Shown here piece by piece: positions 36,335 to 45,124 of a stretch of DNA of 64,000 nucleotides. The notes under the pieces were generated by a model that worked only from the letters and a program-made list of their open reading frames with translations, searched no databases and was not told where the DNA came from. Numbering within the stretch: position 1 is the stretch's first letter; each line of letters opens with the position of its first letter. Where the stretch lies: assembly GCA_944322325.1 (NCBI GenBank), contig CALUOQ010000010.1, positions 1-64,000 of the forward strand, in the 5' to 3' direction. The translations under genes and the position numbers were made by a program. This DNA comes from an uncultured Alloprevotella sp. Its GTDB lineage: Bacteria; Bacteroidota; Bacteroidia; Bacteroidales; Bacteroidaceae.

Positions 36335-36483
36335 TCAATAACACCGGGGCAAACGCGGTTGCGGGCGCCCCAATACATACCATAATAATAACTCAGAAAC
36401 CAACAACGGGAATAGTTTTTTCATCTCTATATAAGTTCTGTGAGAAGTGCGGCACGTTGCGAAACGCGCCGCATTTCTTTTCT
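36335..36483 (+). ncRNA. Candidate small RNA of about 150 nt
   Basis: It starts about 7 nt after a full consensus promoter and ends in a terminator, with no open frame of note between. Visible helices: GGGGC (36346-36350) with GCCCC (36367-36371); CTCAGAAAC (36392-36400) with GTTCTGTGAG (36435-36444); and the terminator stem. I cannot match it to a named RNA family. Confidence 0.55.
36448..36483 (+). terminator. Terminator of the candidate small RNA
   Basis: Stem 36448-36458 with 36463-36473 (TGCGGC...GCCGCA, one mismatch) followed by TTTCTTTTCT on the plus strand. The T run is on the plus side, so it serves the sRNA rather than the S41 gene. Confidence 0.75.
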
Positions 36484-36514
36484 GCCCCTTATCGCGGCGG
36501 AGCGGGCTGGGGCG

Positions 36515-37558
36515 TCAGTCCAAACCGTCCGCGGCGGCCTGCCTGAGCCAGGCGCGGGCCGTCTCGATGATGGTGTCGACGCCGCGCGCGTAGTCGGCAG
36601 CGGTTATGTCGACCTCAAGGTCGGGGTCGACGCCGCTCTCGGTGCACTGGCCGTCGCGGTCGTACATGGGGCAGGCCGAAAAGCGCACGCTCCAGCCGTT
36701 GGGCAGCTCGGACGTGAAGGGCATGCCGGCGCCGCCGCCCGTGCGGTCGCCGACCACCGCCACGCGGGGAAGCCCCTTGACAAACATGGTAAAGGAATTG
36801 GCTGCGCTGTACGTGCGCCGGTTCGTCAGCACGGCGACGGGCTTCTGCCAGCGCAGCGCCTCGAACGGCTCTATCCATATCGGCTCGGGTTCGGAGAAGT
36901 CGTCGTGGCCCGGACCGGTCTTGTGGCTCATGTAGCCGCCGAGCGTGCGCTCGTTGACGAAGAGCGAGGCCAGCTTCTGGGCGGCCGTGAGCATGCCGCC
37001 GCCGTTGTGGCGGATGTCGACGATGAGTCCGTCGCACACGGCCAGCCGACGCATGATTTCGTTGAGGTTGCCGTCGCCCGGAGTGGTGTTGAACGACTCA
37101 CAACGGAGGTAGCCGATGTTGTCGTCGAGCACGCGGTATTGCAAACCGGCGGCTTCGGCGTAGTCCTCGCTGCGCCCCAGGTAAATCCGTTCGAGCGAGT
37201 CGGAATAGTTGGCCGGGTAGTCGTCGAACCATGCCCCGTAGCGCGCCACGTCGTGGGCGGCCGAGAGGTTCACGTGGCCGTCGCGCAGTTCGGCCAGCAT
37301 GGCCGCCATCACCTCGAACAGCTGTTCGCTCGACATGCCCGGCACCACGGCGTCGCGGTACTCCGCCCCGACGGCCGACCAGTCCAGACCGTACTCCTCG
37401 CCTTTCTCCCGGAAAAAACAATAGTGCTCGTCGAGTGTCCGCCAAAGGGCCTCGAAATTACCCGCCGGCGAGTTGTCGGGCACGTCCTCGGTGATGCAGG
37501 ACGTGAGGCATACGAGCGCCGTCAGCAGGGCAGTCAGGGAAGAAACCAACGTTTTCAT
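36515..37558 (-). CDS. S41 family peptidase, lipoprotein
   Basis: A 347-residue protein with a lipobox (LTSC, Cys21), so membrane-anchored outside the cytoplasm. The tail-specific protease domain includes 'ELRDGHVNL', 'GLIVDIRHNGGGML', 'AVLTNRRTYSAANSF' with the catalytic serine, and 'RTGGGAGMP'. A PDZ domain is not obvious; the N-terminal helical part ('FEALWRTLDEHYCFFREKG') resembles the tricorn-core N-terminal domain of Bacteroidetes S41 proteins. It ends near the sRNA terminator and lies upstream of the DUF3316 gene by 4 bp in coordinates, with both on the minus strand, so DUF3316 is transcribed first. Confidence 0.88.
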   Translation of the reverse strand: MKTLVSSLTALLTALVCLTSCITEDVPDNSPAGNFEALWRTLDEHYCFFREKGEEYGLDWSAVGAEYRDAVVPGMSSEQLFEVMAAMLAELRDGHVNLSAAHDVARYGAWFDDYPANYSDSLERIYLGRSEDYAEAAGLQYRVLDDNIGYLRCESFNTTPGDGNLNEIMRRLAVCDGLIVDIRHNGGGMLTAAQKLASLFVNERTLGGYMSHKTGPGHDDFSEPEPIWIEPFEALRWQKPVAVLTNRRTYSAANSFTMFVKGLPRVAVVGDRTGGGAGMPFTSELPNGWSVRFSACPMYDRDGQCTESGVDPDLEVDITAADYARGVDTIIETARAWLRQAAADGLD

Positions 37559-37562
37559 CGCA

Positions 37563-38411
37563 TCAATAAATCATGTCAGCGCGCCGGCGGTCGGCCGGGC
37601 GGATGAGGGTGAAGTGGCGGACGTAGCCCACAAGGAGGGCGTGGCTCCACGCGTGGCGCTTCAGGTGGTTCACGTCGCTTTGGCGGATGTCGCACAGGTA
37701 ACCGACGCGCACCACGGCCCGACCGAGGGGCACGTCCAGCGTGGCCAGCCAGCGCATCGAGGGCGCGTTGCCGGGATGCGTGAAGCGCACATTGCGGTCG
37801 TAATGGCCGAGGGAGAAAAGCTCGTAGTACGACTGGCCGTAATGGGGGGTGAACATGGCGCCGAGCAACGGAGCGTCTGCCTGCACGCGCGCCGTCATGG
37901 GCCACCGTCCGAGGCGGAATTTGTACACCGCCAGCAGCGAGGCCGACAAGGCCACGTCGGCGCGGGCCTGCGCGGGGTTGTTGCCGTTGCGCGTGTGGTA
38001 CTGAAAGCCCAGTCCGCCTGCCGCCTGGGCGCCCGCCATGAGGCGCAGGCCCGGCGCGGGGCGCCAGTTGTAGTGATAGCCCCAGGCCCCGTCGATCTGT
38101 CCGCTCCAGGCCTTGCCGTCGTCGGTGGGTGAGTGGGTGTAGGCTACGCCGGCCACGACGAGCCGCTGCGTCGAGATGCGGCCGGCGAGCCACCGCGTGG
38201 GGCGCATCGTCTCGCGCACGACGTGGAGCTCGGGGCCCGTGTATTCGAGCGGGGAGAGGTACGTGTCGAGCCGGTTGACGCGACCGACGCCCAGCAGCCA
38301 CGCGCGTGTAGTCAGGCGGCTGGGAGCAAGGCTGTCGGACTGCGCCGGCAGCGTCGCTGTGTCCGTAAGGGCCAAAGCCAGAAGGAGGAGTAAGCGCCGT
38401 ACCGACCGCAT
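37563..38411 (-). CDS. DUF3316 outer-membrane-like protein
   Basis: A 282-residue exported protein with a signal peptide (cleavage near TLPAQ). It matches the Bacteroidetes DUF3316 pattern: 'LTTRAWLLGVGRVNRLDTYLSPLEYTG' (split here: 'TRAWLLGVGRVNRLDTY' then 'LSPLEYTG'), 'GYHYNW', 'YYELFSLG' and strands that end near the C terminus. It is probably a beta-barrel; function unknown. The ATG at 38411 lies just after the menA stop (38414); an alternative ATG at 38426 would overlap menA by 13 nt. Tight spacing on both sides suggests one transcript menA, DUF3316, S41. Confidence 0.85.
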   Translation of the reverse strand: MRSVRRLLLLLALALTDTATLPAQSDSLAPSRLTTRAWLLGVGRVNRLDTYLSPLEYTGPELHVVRETMRPTRWLAGRISTQRLVVAGVAYTHSPTDDGKAWSGQIDGAWGYHYNWRPAPGLRLMAGAQAAGGLGFQYHTRNGNNPAQARADVALSASLLAVYKFRLGRWPMTARVQADAPLLGAMFTPHYGQSYYELFSLGHYDRNVRFTHPGNAPSMRWLATLDVPLGRAVVRVGYLCDIRQSDVNHLKRHAWSHALLVGYVRHFTLIRPADRRRADMIY

Positions 38412-38413
38412 CT

Positions 38414-39298
38414 TCAGGACAAGCATAAGGCCAGTGCCAGCAGCACGGCAAAAAGAAACATGTTGCGCGACGTGGCGCCGAGGATGCCGTTGAGCGCGCG
38501 GCCCTGCCCGATGCGTACCATGGTTCGCCACGTGCGCACGTGGAGCACGACGTACAGCAGCGGGAACAGCGCCGTCCAGCGGTAGCCGTAGAGCGAAAGG
38601 GCCGCCACGCAGCCATAGGCGGCCAGTCCCTGACCGAGGTAGAACAGGCTGCCGAAGCGTCCGCCCAGCGCGACGATGAGGGTGCGTTTGCCGGCGGCGC
38701 GGTCGGTGTCGCGGTCGCGGTAGTTGTTCACCACGAGCAGTGTGTCCACTGCCAGCGCGCAGGCGGCTGCCACCCACCACACCGGCGCCGTGACCGCTCC
38801 GGCCTGTACGTAGTAGGTCGCAGCGACGGGCACGAGGCCGAAAAACGCCCAGACCAGCAAGTCGCCCAGCCCGCAATAGCTGAGCAGCGTCGTGTAGAGA
38901 AAAGCAAACACTACGCAGGCTGCGCCGATGCCGACGAGCCACCAGCCACCGTAGGCCAGCAGGCCCAGCCCCACGGCGCAGGCCGGCACGATCGTGGCCC
39001 CGATGCCCCAGCGCATGGCACGCGGCGAAATCCAGCCTTGCGCGCAGGCCCGCTCGGGGCCCAGCCGGTCCTCGCGGTCGGTGCCTTTGAGAAAGTCGAA
39101 CAAGTCGTTGATGAAGTTGGCCGCCACCTGCATCAGCGAGGCAAAGACGGCACACAAGGCCGCCGCAGCGGGGCGGAAACGTCCGTCGGCCACGGCCAGG
39201 GCGGTGGCTGCGATGACGGGGATAAGGGCTGCTGTGAGCGTCTTGGGGCGCGCGGCCAGCAGCCAGGCCCGTGCCGAATTTTGTTGTACCGGTTTCAT
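38414..39298 (-). CDS. menA: 1,4-dihydroxy-2-naphthoate polyprenyltransferase
   Basis: A 294-residue inner-membrane UbiA-family enzyme that attaches the prenyl chain to DHNA in menaquinone synthesis. The first Asp-rich motif is 'NFINDLFDFLKGTDREDR' and the second is 'NNYRDRDTDRAAGKRT'. Eight to nine membrane segments are visible. Start ATG 39298 (MKPVQQNSARAW) precedes 'AARPKTLTAALIPV', the family start. The frame stays open through the palindrome upstream to 39415, but that part is non-coding in style. A -7 box (minus TATCTTTG) abuts the palindrome. Confidence 0.92.
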   Translation of the reverse strand: MKPVQQNSARAWLLAARPKTLTAALIPVIAATALAVADGRFRPAAAALCAVFASLMQVAANFINDLFDFLKGTDREDRLGPERACAQGWISPRAMRWGIGATIVPACAVGLGLLAYGGWWLVGIGAACVVFAFLYTTLLSYCGLGDLLVWAFFGLVPVAATYYVQAGAVTAPVWWVAAACALAVDTLLVVNNYRDRDTDRAAGKRTLIVALGGRFGSLFYLGQGLAAYGCVAALSLYGYRWTALFPLLYVVLHVRTWRTMVRIGQGRALNGILGATSRNMFLFAVLLALALCLS

Positions 39299-39347
39299 CG
39301 TCGTCACGCGGTGCCTGTGAGCACCAAGGCATACCGCGTCGGCAAAG

Positions 39348-39406
39348 ATACGGATTATCGCCGAAATGACGGGCTGTGCGCCCGCCGTTTCGGCGATAAT
39401 CCGTAT
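39348..39406. repeat. Perfect 19-bp inverted repeat between GH31 and menA
   Basis: ATACGGATTATCGCCGAAA (39348-39366) is exactly complementary to 39388-39406. The 21-nt middle holds a second small hairpin (CGGGC/GCCCG). The inner left edge overlaps the menA -7 box. It could be an operator, a bidirectional terminator without T run, or the remnant of a mobile element. Confidence 0.9.
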
Positions 39407-39432
39407 AGGAAACAATGGCTTTCGCTGGTTTT

Positions 39433-41653
39433 TCAGGCGTCGACTTCAACCGTCACGGCGCGGCGGATGTCACGCCGTGCGACCGGGACGACAAGGCCGC
39501 CTACCGCGTCGTCGTAGCGGGCCCGCACGCGGCGGTCAGCCGGTATGCCGGGCAACTCTATGCGGTAAGCGCGGCGCTCGGGCTGACCAGCGTAGCTGCC
39601 TTCGGCCGGAGCCACCGTCAGGCGTACCGTACCATTCCGCAGGCTGTACGTCAGCGCGGTCGTGGCGAAGTGGCCCCGCTCGTAGTCTGTGGTCTGCCCG
39701 TCGTCTTCGTAAAGGCGATAGGTGTTTTCGTCGCCCTCCCGTCCGGGATAGCAGCGCACCACGAGGGTGTCGAGCGGCGCCGACGCCATGCGCGGCCGGT
39801 AGGGCTGCATGGGCAGGGGCCAGCCGCCCTTGACAAACACGGGCGAGTTCTCGAGCGGCGTGGGGACGGTGTCGGTCGTACCGCCGGTGTAGCGCTGGCC
39901 GGTGAAGAGGCTGTACCAGTCGCAACCGTCCGGGAAATACACGGGAACGTTTACCGTGAAATCAGGGCCCTGTCCCGCTTCCGTGACGGGAGCACCGAGA
40001 ATCAGGTCGCCGAAGAGGAACTCGCCAGGGTGGTGGTAGGAGGCTTCGATGTCGGGCTGCTCGATGTAGAGACCGCGGTTGAGTGGCAGCATGTCGGTAT
40101 GGCACTGCCGCACACTGCTATAAATATAAGGCATCAGGCGCGAACGCAGATGATAGATGCGCCGCATGGCCCGCTCCTGCCGTTCGCCCCACAGCCAGGG
40201 GCGACGGTCGAGCTTGTCGTCGCTGACGGAGTGAATGCGCAAGGAGGAGTTGAGCAGACCGAACTGCGTCCAGCGCGTGTAGAGCTCGGGGTCGGTGCCG
40301 TCGTAGAATCCGCCGATGTCATGTGCCCAGAAAAAACAGCCGGCGTTGCCGCTGGTCGTCGTGAGGTCGACCTCGAAGCGCAGTACGTCCCAGTTGCCCA
40401 CCGCGTCGCCCGAGAATTGGATGGGATGGCGGTGGTCGCCCCATCCGCCCCAGCGGGCGAAACCTTGTCCGCGCAGGCCGTCGCGTCGCGAGTGGTTGTA
40501 GTAGAGCTCATTGAGCCAGGGGACGTGGCGAGTCGTCGTGCCGCGCACGGTGGGGTAAAGGGTAGTCCTGCTGCCAGTCCTGCCACCAGAAAGCCACGCC
40601 GATGGAGTCGCTCCAGCCGTGGGCGTGCTTCAGGAAGGCGCGCATGTAGCGACGGTCGCCGGCGTCGAAAATGGGTACACCGGTGTGCGCCGTGTCGACA
40701 CCGAGGTCGCGGATGAAGGCGTCGAACATGTCCTCATGCGGGCGGATGCCATCGTGAGGATGGTCGTTGAGGGTGACGTAAATCTGTTTGTCGCGGAATT
40801 CCTTAATCAAGCCCGCGGGGTCGGGGATGAGCTTGCGGTTCCAGCTGTAGCCGGTCCAGCCGCGCGTGAAGGCGTGTCCCGTGCCCGTAGTGGCGTCCTT
40901 GCGGTGCCAGTCCATGTCGAAGACAAGCACATCCATGGGGAAGTCGTGCTCTTCGTAGCCGCGCACAATGTCGCGGTAGTCATCCGCCGTATAGGCCCAC
41001 CAACGGCAATACCACGAGCCGAGCACGTATTTACGCGGCAAGGGGGCGCGTCCGCTTACGGCAGCGAGCGAACGCAGTGCCGCCTTGAAATCCGTGCCGT
41101 AGACAAAGAGATAGAAATCCTGCACGTGCGAGCGGTCGCGCCGGCTCAGCCCCCCGTCGCGGTAGACGTCACGCCCGCTGTCGTCTATCAGGTACCAACC
41201 GTCGCGGCTCAGCAGTCCGTCCATGCGTGGCACCGGTCCGCTTACGGCGTCCAGCGTCACGACGGGGCCGAGCAGATTGCCGCGTTGCGTGTCCGTCAGG
41301 CACCAGCTGCGCCGCTTTCCGCCTTGGGTCCACGTCACTCGCAGGTTGTTCTGTCCGAACGGAGCGCCGTCGGCGTCCAGTGTCAGCTGCATGGCCGGCG
41401 TCGTGAAGATGTATTTCCGTCCCTGCCGCTCGAGGCGGACGTCGACTTCACGCGGCGTGCGGTTGACGGCGAAAAGTGTGGAGTCGTCCAGAAATTTTGC
41501 CCCGTCGGCATACTCCAGCCGGACGAGGTTTTCCGTGATGAAAGTCAGGCGGCTGTTGCCCACGACGAAAGGCTTGTCCGCCGCCCGGACAGTCCATGTC
41601 GTTCCCAGCAGCAGGCACAACGTCCCGACCAGGCGTGAAAGGCTTCTATTCAT
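39433..41653 (-). pseudogene. GH31 alpha-glycosidase with a single frameshift
   Basis: Two overlapping frames make one GH31 enzyme of about 739 residues. The N-terminal part (41653 to about 40552) has a signal peptide (cleavage near TVRAA), the N-terminal beta domain, and the nucleophile region 'VLVFDMDWHRKD'. The C-terminal part (about 40555 to 39433) has the acid/base motif 'FWAHDIGGF' and the distal beta domains. The break is in a run of four G on the plus strand (40552-40555); three would restore the frame. GH31 enzymes are alpha-glucosidases, alpha-xylosidases and relatives, acting in the periplasm here. A full promoter upstream suggests that the gene was recently active, so sequencing error is a serious alternative. 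Confidence 0.85.
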
Positions 41654-41688
41654 AGCGCCTGCAGAAATAAACAGTGAAAAAATCTTCG

Positions 41689-41719
41689 CAAAAGTAACAA
41701 AATCTCAGAGAAAGGCAAA
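41689..41719 (-). promoter_or_regulatory. Promoter of the GH31 gene
   Basis: Minus-strand TTTG (41719-41716), 19 bp, TACTTTTG (41696-41689). Confidence 0.75.
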
Positions 41720-41855
41720 GCCGCTACGTCTTCTGACTGAGGTGGAGAACACGATAGCTACGCTTGCCGAATTTGGGGTTGTCCGCCTGCCTGCAAGTGC
41801 TTAATACATATTTTGAACAGCCTTGTTGAGTGTCATTGCAGGTGAGGAAACGAAT

Positions 41856-41891
41856 AGGCGGTATCTCCTCGCAAGCAAGGAGATACCGCCT
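41856..41891 (-). terminator. Terminator of ppdK
   Basis: Perfect 14-bp stem (41856-41869 with 41878-41891) with an 8-nt loop, 22 bp after the ppdK stop. The following T run on the minus strand is short (CGTTTCC). Confidence 0.75.
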
Positions 41892-41912
41892 GATTTACGG
41901 ATGACCGACTTC

Positions 41913-44642
41913 TTATTGCGCATCTTCCACAGCAGCCTGCGCCGCAGCCAGACGGGCAATCGGCACGCGGAATGGAGAGCAGCTGACGTAGTTGAGGCCG
42001 ACCTTGTGGCAGAACTTCACGGACGAGGGTTCGCCGCCGTGTTCGCCGCAAATGCCGCACTTCAGGTCGGGACGTACGGAACGGCCTTTTTTGACTGCCA
42101 TGTCGATGAGCTGGCCTACGCCGTTTTGGTCAAGGACTTGGAACGGGTCGACGGAGAGAATCTTTTTGTCGAGGTAGACCGGGAGGAACGAGGCGATGTC
42201 GTCGCGCGAATAGCCGAACGTCATTTGCGTAAGGTCGTTGGTACCGAACGAGAAGTATTCGGCACGGGACGCGATTTTGTCGGCAGTCAGGGCCGCGCGG
42301 GGGATTTCGATCATCGTTCCGACCTTGAACGGAATTTCGATGCCTTCTTCGGCGAACACGTCTGCGGCTTCTTTGCGGATAACTTCCTCTTGGGCTTCAA
42401 ATTCGTAGAGAATGCCCGTGAGTGGTACCATAATTTCCGGCATCGGGTTCAGCCCTTCCTTTTTCAGTTCGATAGCGGCCGTCAGGATGGCGCGGGTCTG
42501 CATTTGCGTGATCTCGGGGTACGTATTTCCCAGTCGGCATCCGCGGTGTCCCAGCATAGGATTGTGTTCGCACAGGCTGTCGACGCGTTGGCGGATGTAC
42601 TCGACCGTGACGCCCATTGACTGCGCCAGTTCTTCCTGTCCCTTAGTGTCGTGGGGCACGAACTCATGCAGTGGCGGGTCGAGTAGTCGGACGTTGACCG
42701 GATAGCCGTCCATGGCGCGGAAGATGCCTTTGAAGTCTTCTTTCTGGTACGGGAGCAGCTTGGAGAGCGCTTTCTTGCGTCCCTCGACGTCTTCGGCCAG
42801 AATCATCTCGCGCATGGCGATGATTTTCTCGTTGTCGAAGAACATGTGTTCCGTGCGGCAGAGGCCGATGCCCACGGCGCCGAACTTGCGGGCCACTTCG
42901 GCGTCATGCGGCGTATCGGCGTTGGTGCGCACTTGCAGGCGGGTGTATTTGCTGCAAAGGTCCATCAGTGCGGCGAAGTCGCCCGACAGTTCTGCTGCCT
43001 GGGTGAGGATTTCGCCCTTATATACCTCGCCGTTTGTTCCGTTGAGCGAGATGAAATCGCCTTCGCGCAGCACGACGCCGTCAATCTCTACGGTGCGGGC
43101 TTTGTAGTCTACGTTGATGGCTCCCGCTCCGCTGACGCAACATTTTCCCATACCGCGTGCGACGACTGCGGCGTGCGACGTCATGCCGCCCCGTGCGGTC
43201 AGGATGCCTTCGGCTACGGCCATACCGGCGAGGTCCTCGGGCGAGGTTTCGATGCGTACCATGACGACTTTGTGTCCGTCGGCGCGCCATTTGGCGGCGT
43301 CGTCAGCAAAGAATACGATTTGCCCTGTCGCTGCGCCCGGCGAGGCCGGCAGGCCGCGTGTCAGCACTTGAGCCTTTGCCAGGGCCTGCTTGTTGAACAC
43401 AGGGTGGAGCAGCTCGTCGAGCTTGCCGGGCTGGCAGCGCTCGATGGCGGTCTTTTCGTCGATGAGTCCTTGGCGGAGCAGGTCCATCGCAATCTTTACC
43501 ATCGCGGCCCCGGTGCGTTTGCCGTTGCGGGTCTGGAGTAGCCACAATTTGCCCTCCTGCACGGTAAACTCCATGTCTTGCATGTCGCGGTAGTGGTTCT
43601 CGAGTTTCTGCTGGATGGCGTTCAGTTGCTGGAACAGCTCCGGCATGGCTTCCTCCATCGACGGGAAGGTCTTCCGGCGCTCCTCTTCGCTGATGCCTTG
43701 CAGCTTGGCCCAGCGCTGCGAGCCTTGAATCGTAATCTGCTGAGGCGTGCGGATACCGGCCACGACGTCCTCACCCTGCGCGTTGACGAGCCACTCGCCG
43801 TTGAAGCAGTCTTCGCCCGTGGCGGCGTCGCGGCTGAAGCATACGCCTGTAGCCGACGTGTCGCCCATGTTGCCGAACACCATGGCCATCACCGTGACGG
43901 CCGTGCCCCACTCGGCGGGAATGCCTTCCATCTTACGGTAAAGTATGGCGCGCTCGTTCATCCAGCTGTCGAACACGGCGCAGATGGCGCCCCACAGTTG
44001 TTCCATCGGGTCGGTCGGGAACTCCTTGCCCGTTTGCTCCCGGATAGCAGCCTTGAACAGCGCGATCAGGCGTTTCAGCTCGTCGACACCCAGTTCGTTG
44101 TCAAGCTTCACGCCTTTTTCCCGCTTCACTTGGTCGATGATGGCCTCGAACGGGTCGATGTCGTCCTTGTTTACGGGTTTCATGCCCAGCACGACGTCGC
44201 CGTACATCTGCACAAAGCGGCGGTAAGCGTCGTAGGCGAAACGCGGATTGCCGGTCTTGGCGGCCAGTCCCTCTACGACCTCGTCGTTCAGGCCAAGGTT
44301 AAGGATGGTGTCCATCATGCCCGGCATCGAGGCCCGTGCGCCGGAACGTACGGAGAGCAGCAGCGGATTCGCTACGTCGCCGAACCGGCTGTTCATCAGT
44401 GTCTCGATGTGCCGCAGGCTGGCTTCCACTTCGCTCTTGAGCAGTGCGGTCACCTGGTCCTTGCCGATGGCGTAATACTCGTTGCAGACGTCCGTCGTGA
44501 TGGTGAAGCCCGGCGGGACCGGAACGCCAATCAAGTTCATCTCAGCCAGGTTGGCGCCTTTACCACCAAGCAGGTTTCTCATCTCGGCATTGCCTTCGGC
44601 TTTGCCGTTACCGAATGTGTAAACTCTTTTAGTGTTTTCCAT
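41913..44642 (-). CDS. ppdK: Pyruvate, phosphate dikinase
   Basis: A 909-residue cytosolic enzyme that interconverts pyruvate + ATP + Pi and PEP + AMP + PPi, used for gluconeogenesis or PPi-linked glycolysis. The ATP-grasp N-terminal part starts at 'GGKGANLAEM'; the phosphohistidine is in 'GGMTSHAAVVARGMGK'; the PEP/pyruvate barrel holds 'GLCRTEHMFF' and the catalytic Cys in 'CGICGEHGGEPSSV'. Length is normal for the family. It would use the pyruvate formed by the KDPG aldolase, among other sources. Confidence 0.97.
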   Translation of the reverse strand: MENTKRVYTFGNGKAEGNAEMRNLLGGKGANLAEMNLIGVPVPPGFTITTDVCNEYYAIGKDQVTALLKSEVEASLRHIETLMNSRFGDVANPLLLSVRSGARASMPGMMDTILNLGLNDEVVEGLAAKTGNPRFAYDAYRRFVQMYGDVVLGMKPVNKDDIDPFEAIIDQVKREKGVKLDNELGVDELKRLIALFKAAIREQTGKEFPTDPMEQLWGAICAVFDSWMNERAILYRKMEGIPAEWGTAVTVMAMVFGNMGDTSATGVCFSRDAATGEDCFNGEWLVNAQGEDVVAGIRTPQQITIQGSQRWAKLQGISEEERRKTFPSMEEAMPELFQQLNAIQQKLENHYRDMQDMEFTVQEGKLWLLQTRNGKRTGAAMVKIAMDLLRQGLIDEKTAIERCQPGKLDELLHPVFNKQALAKAQVLTRGLPASPGAATGQIVFFADDAAKWRADGHKVVMVRIETSPEDLAGMAVAEGILTARGGMTSHAAVVARGMGKCCVSGAGAINVDYKARTVEIDGVVLREGDFISLNGTNGEVYKGEILTQAAELSGDFAALMDLCSKYTRLQVRTNADTPHDAEVARKFGAVGIGLCRTEHMFFDNEKIIAMREMILAEDVEGRKKALSKLLPYQKEDFKGIFRAMDGYPVNVRLLDPPLHEFVPHDTKGQEELAQSMGVTVEYIRQRVDSLCEHNPMLGHRGCRLGNTYPEITQMQTRAILTAAIELKKEGLNPMPEIMVPLTGILYEFEAQEEVIRKEAADVFAEEGIEIPFKVGTMIEIPRAALTADKIASRAEYFSFGTNDLTQMTFGYSRDDIASFLPVYLDKKILSVDPFQVLDQNGVGQLIDMAVKKGRSVRPDLKCGICGEHGGEPSSVKFCHKVGLNYVSCSPFRVPIARLAAAQAAVEDAQ

Positions 44643-44671
44643 GAATCCTATGAGTTAAATTGCTATGGCGG

Positions 44672-44703
44672 CAAATATATAGAGAAGTTTTAAGAAAGCC
44701 AAA
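44672..44703 (-). promoter_or_regulatory. Promoter of ppdK
   Basis: Minus-strand TTTG (44703-44700), 20 bp, TATATTTG (44679-44672). The rest of 44704-44941 shows no gene. Confidence 0.75.
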
Positions 44704-44941
44704 ACATTTTCCTACTTTTTTGACAGGTCTACTTGCTATTTCGCTGCTGAAATTTTGACGCTTGTTAGGATTGCGTCCGCTTGCGGGCAGAATTGTCAAG
44801 TCGGGCAGGGCATTTGGCCCTTAAGCGTCAGTAAATGCGGACGTAGAGCCACCAATAATTTTTCAGGCGGGGTGTGAGCGGGGCGCCGACATCCGTTTGC
44901 CGCCCAAGCGTTCCGGCCGATGGTATCCACCGTCGGCCGGA

Positions 44942-45062
44942 ACAAGTACTACGACAGGAAAAACAAGTACTACGACAGTTTTTTCTGTCGTAGCGATAGA
45001 AATTTCTGGGACTACACTTGTGCAAACGGGGGCTACGTCCGTTTTTTCTGTCGGCGGATGGC
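44942..45062. repeat. 21-bp-period array R4 (downstream of the AAA ATPase)
   Basis: Words start at 44942, 44963, 44984, 45005, 45026 and 45047, spacers gaaaa, ttttt, aaatt, tgcaa, ttttt. The first two words are identical (ACAAGTACTACGACAG); the later ones drift (TCTGGGACTACACTTG, ACGGGGGCTACGTCCG). It lies in the gap between ppdK and the ATPase. Confidence 0.9.
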
Positions 45063-45124
45063 GAGATGAGGCCGGTGCTTTGCCGTATGCCTCTTCTGCT
45101 TAGAGTGGGGCGACGGGGGCTCTG

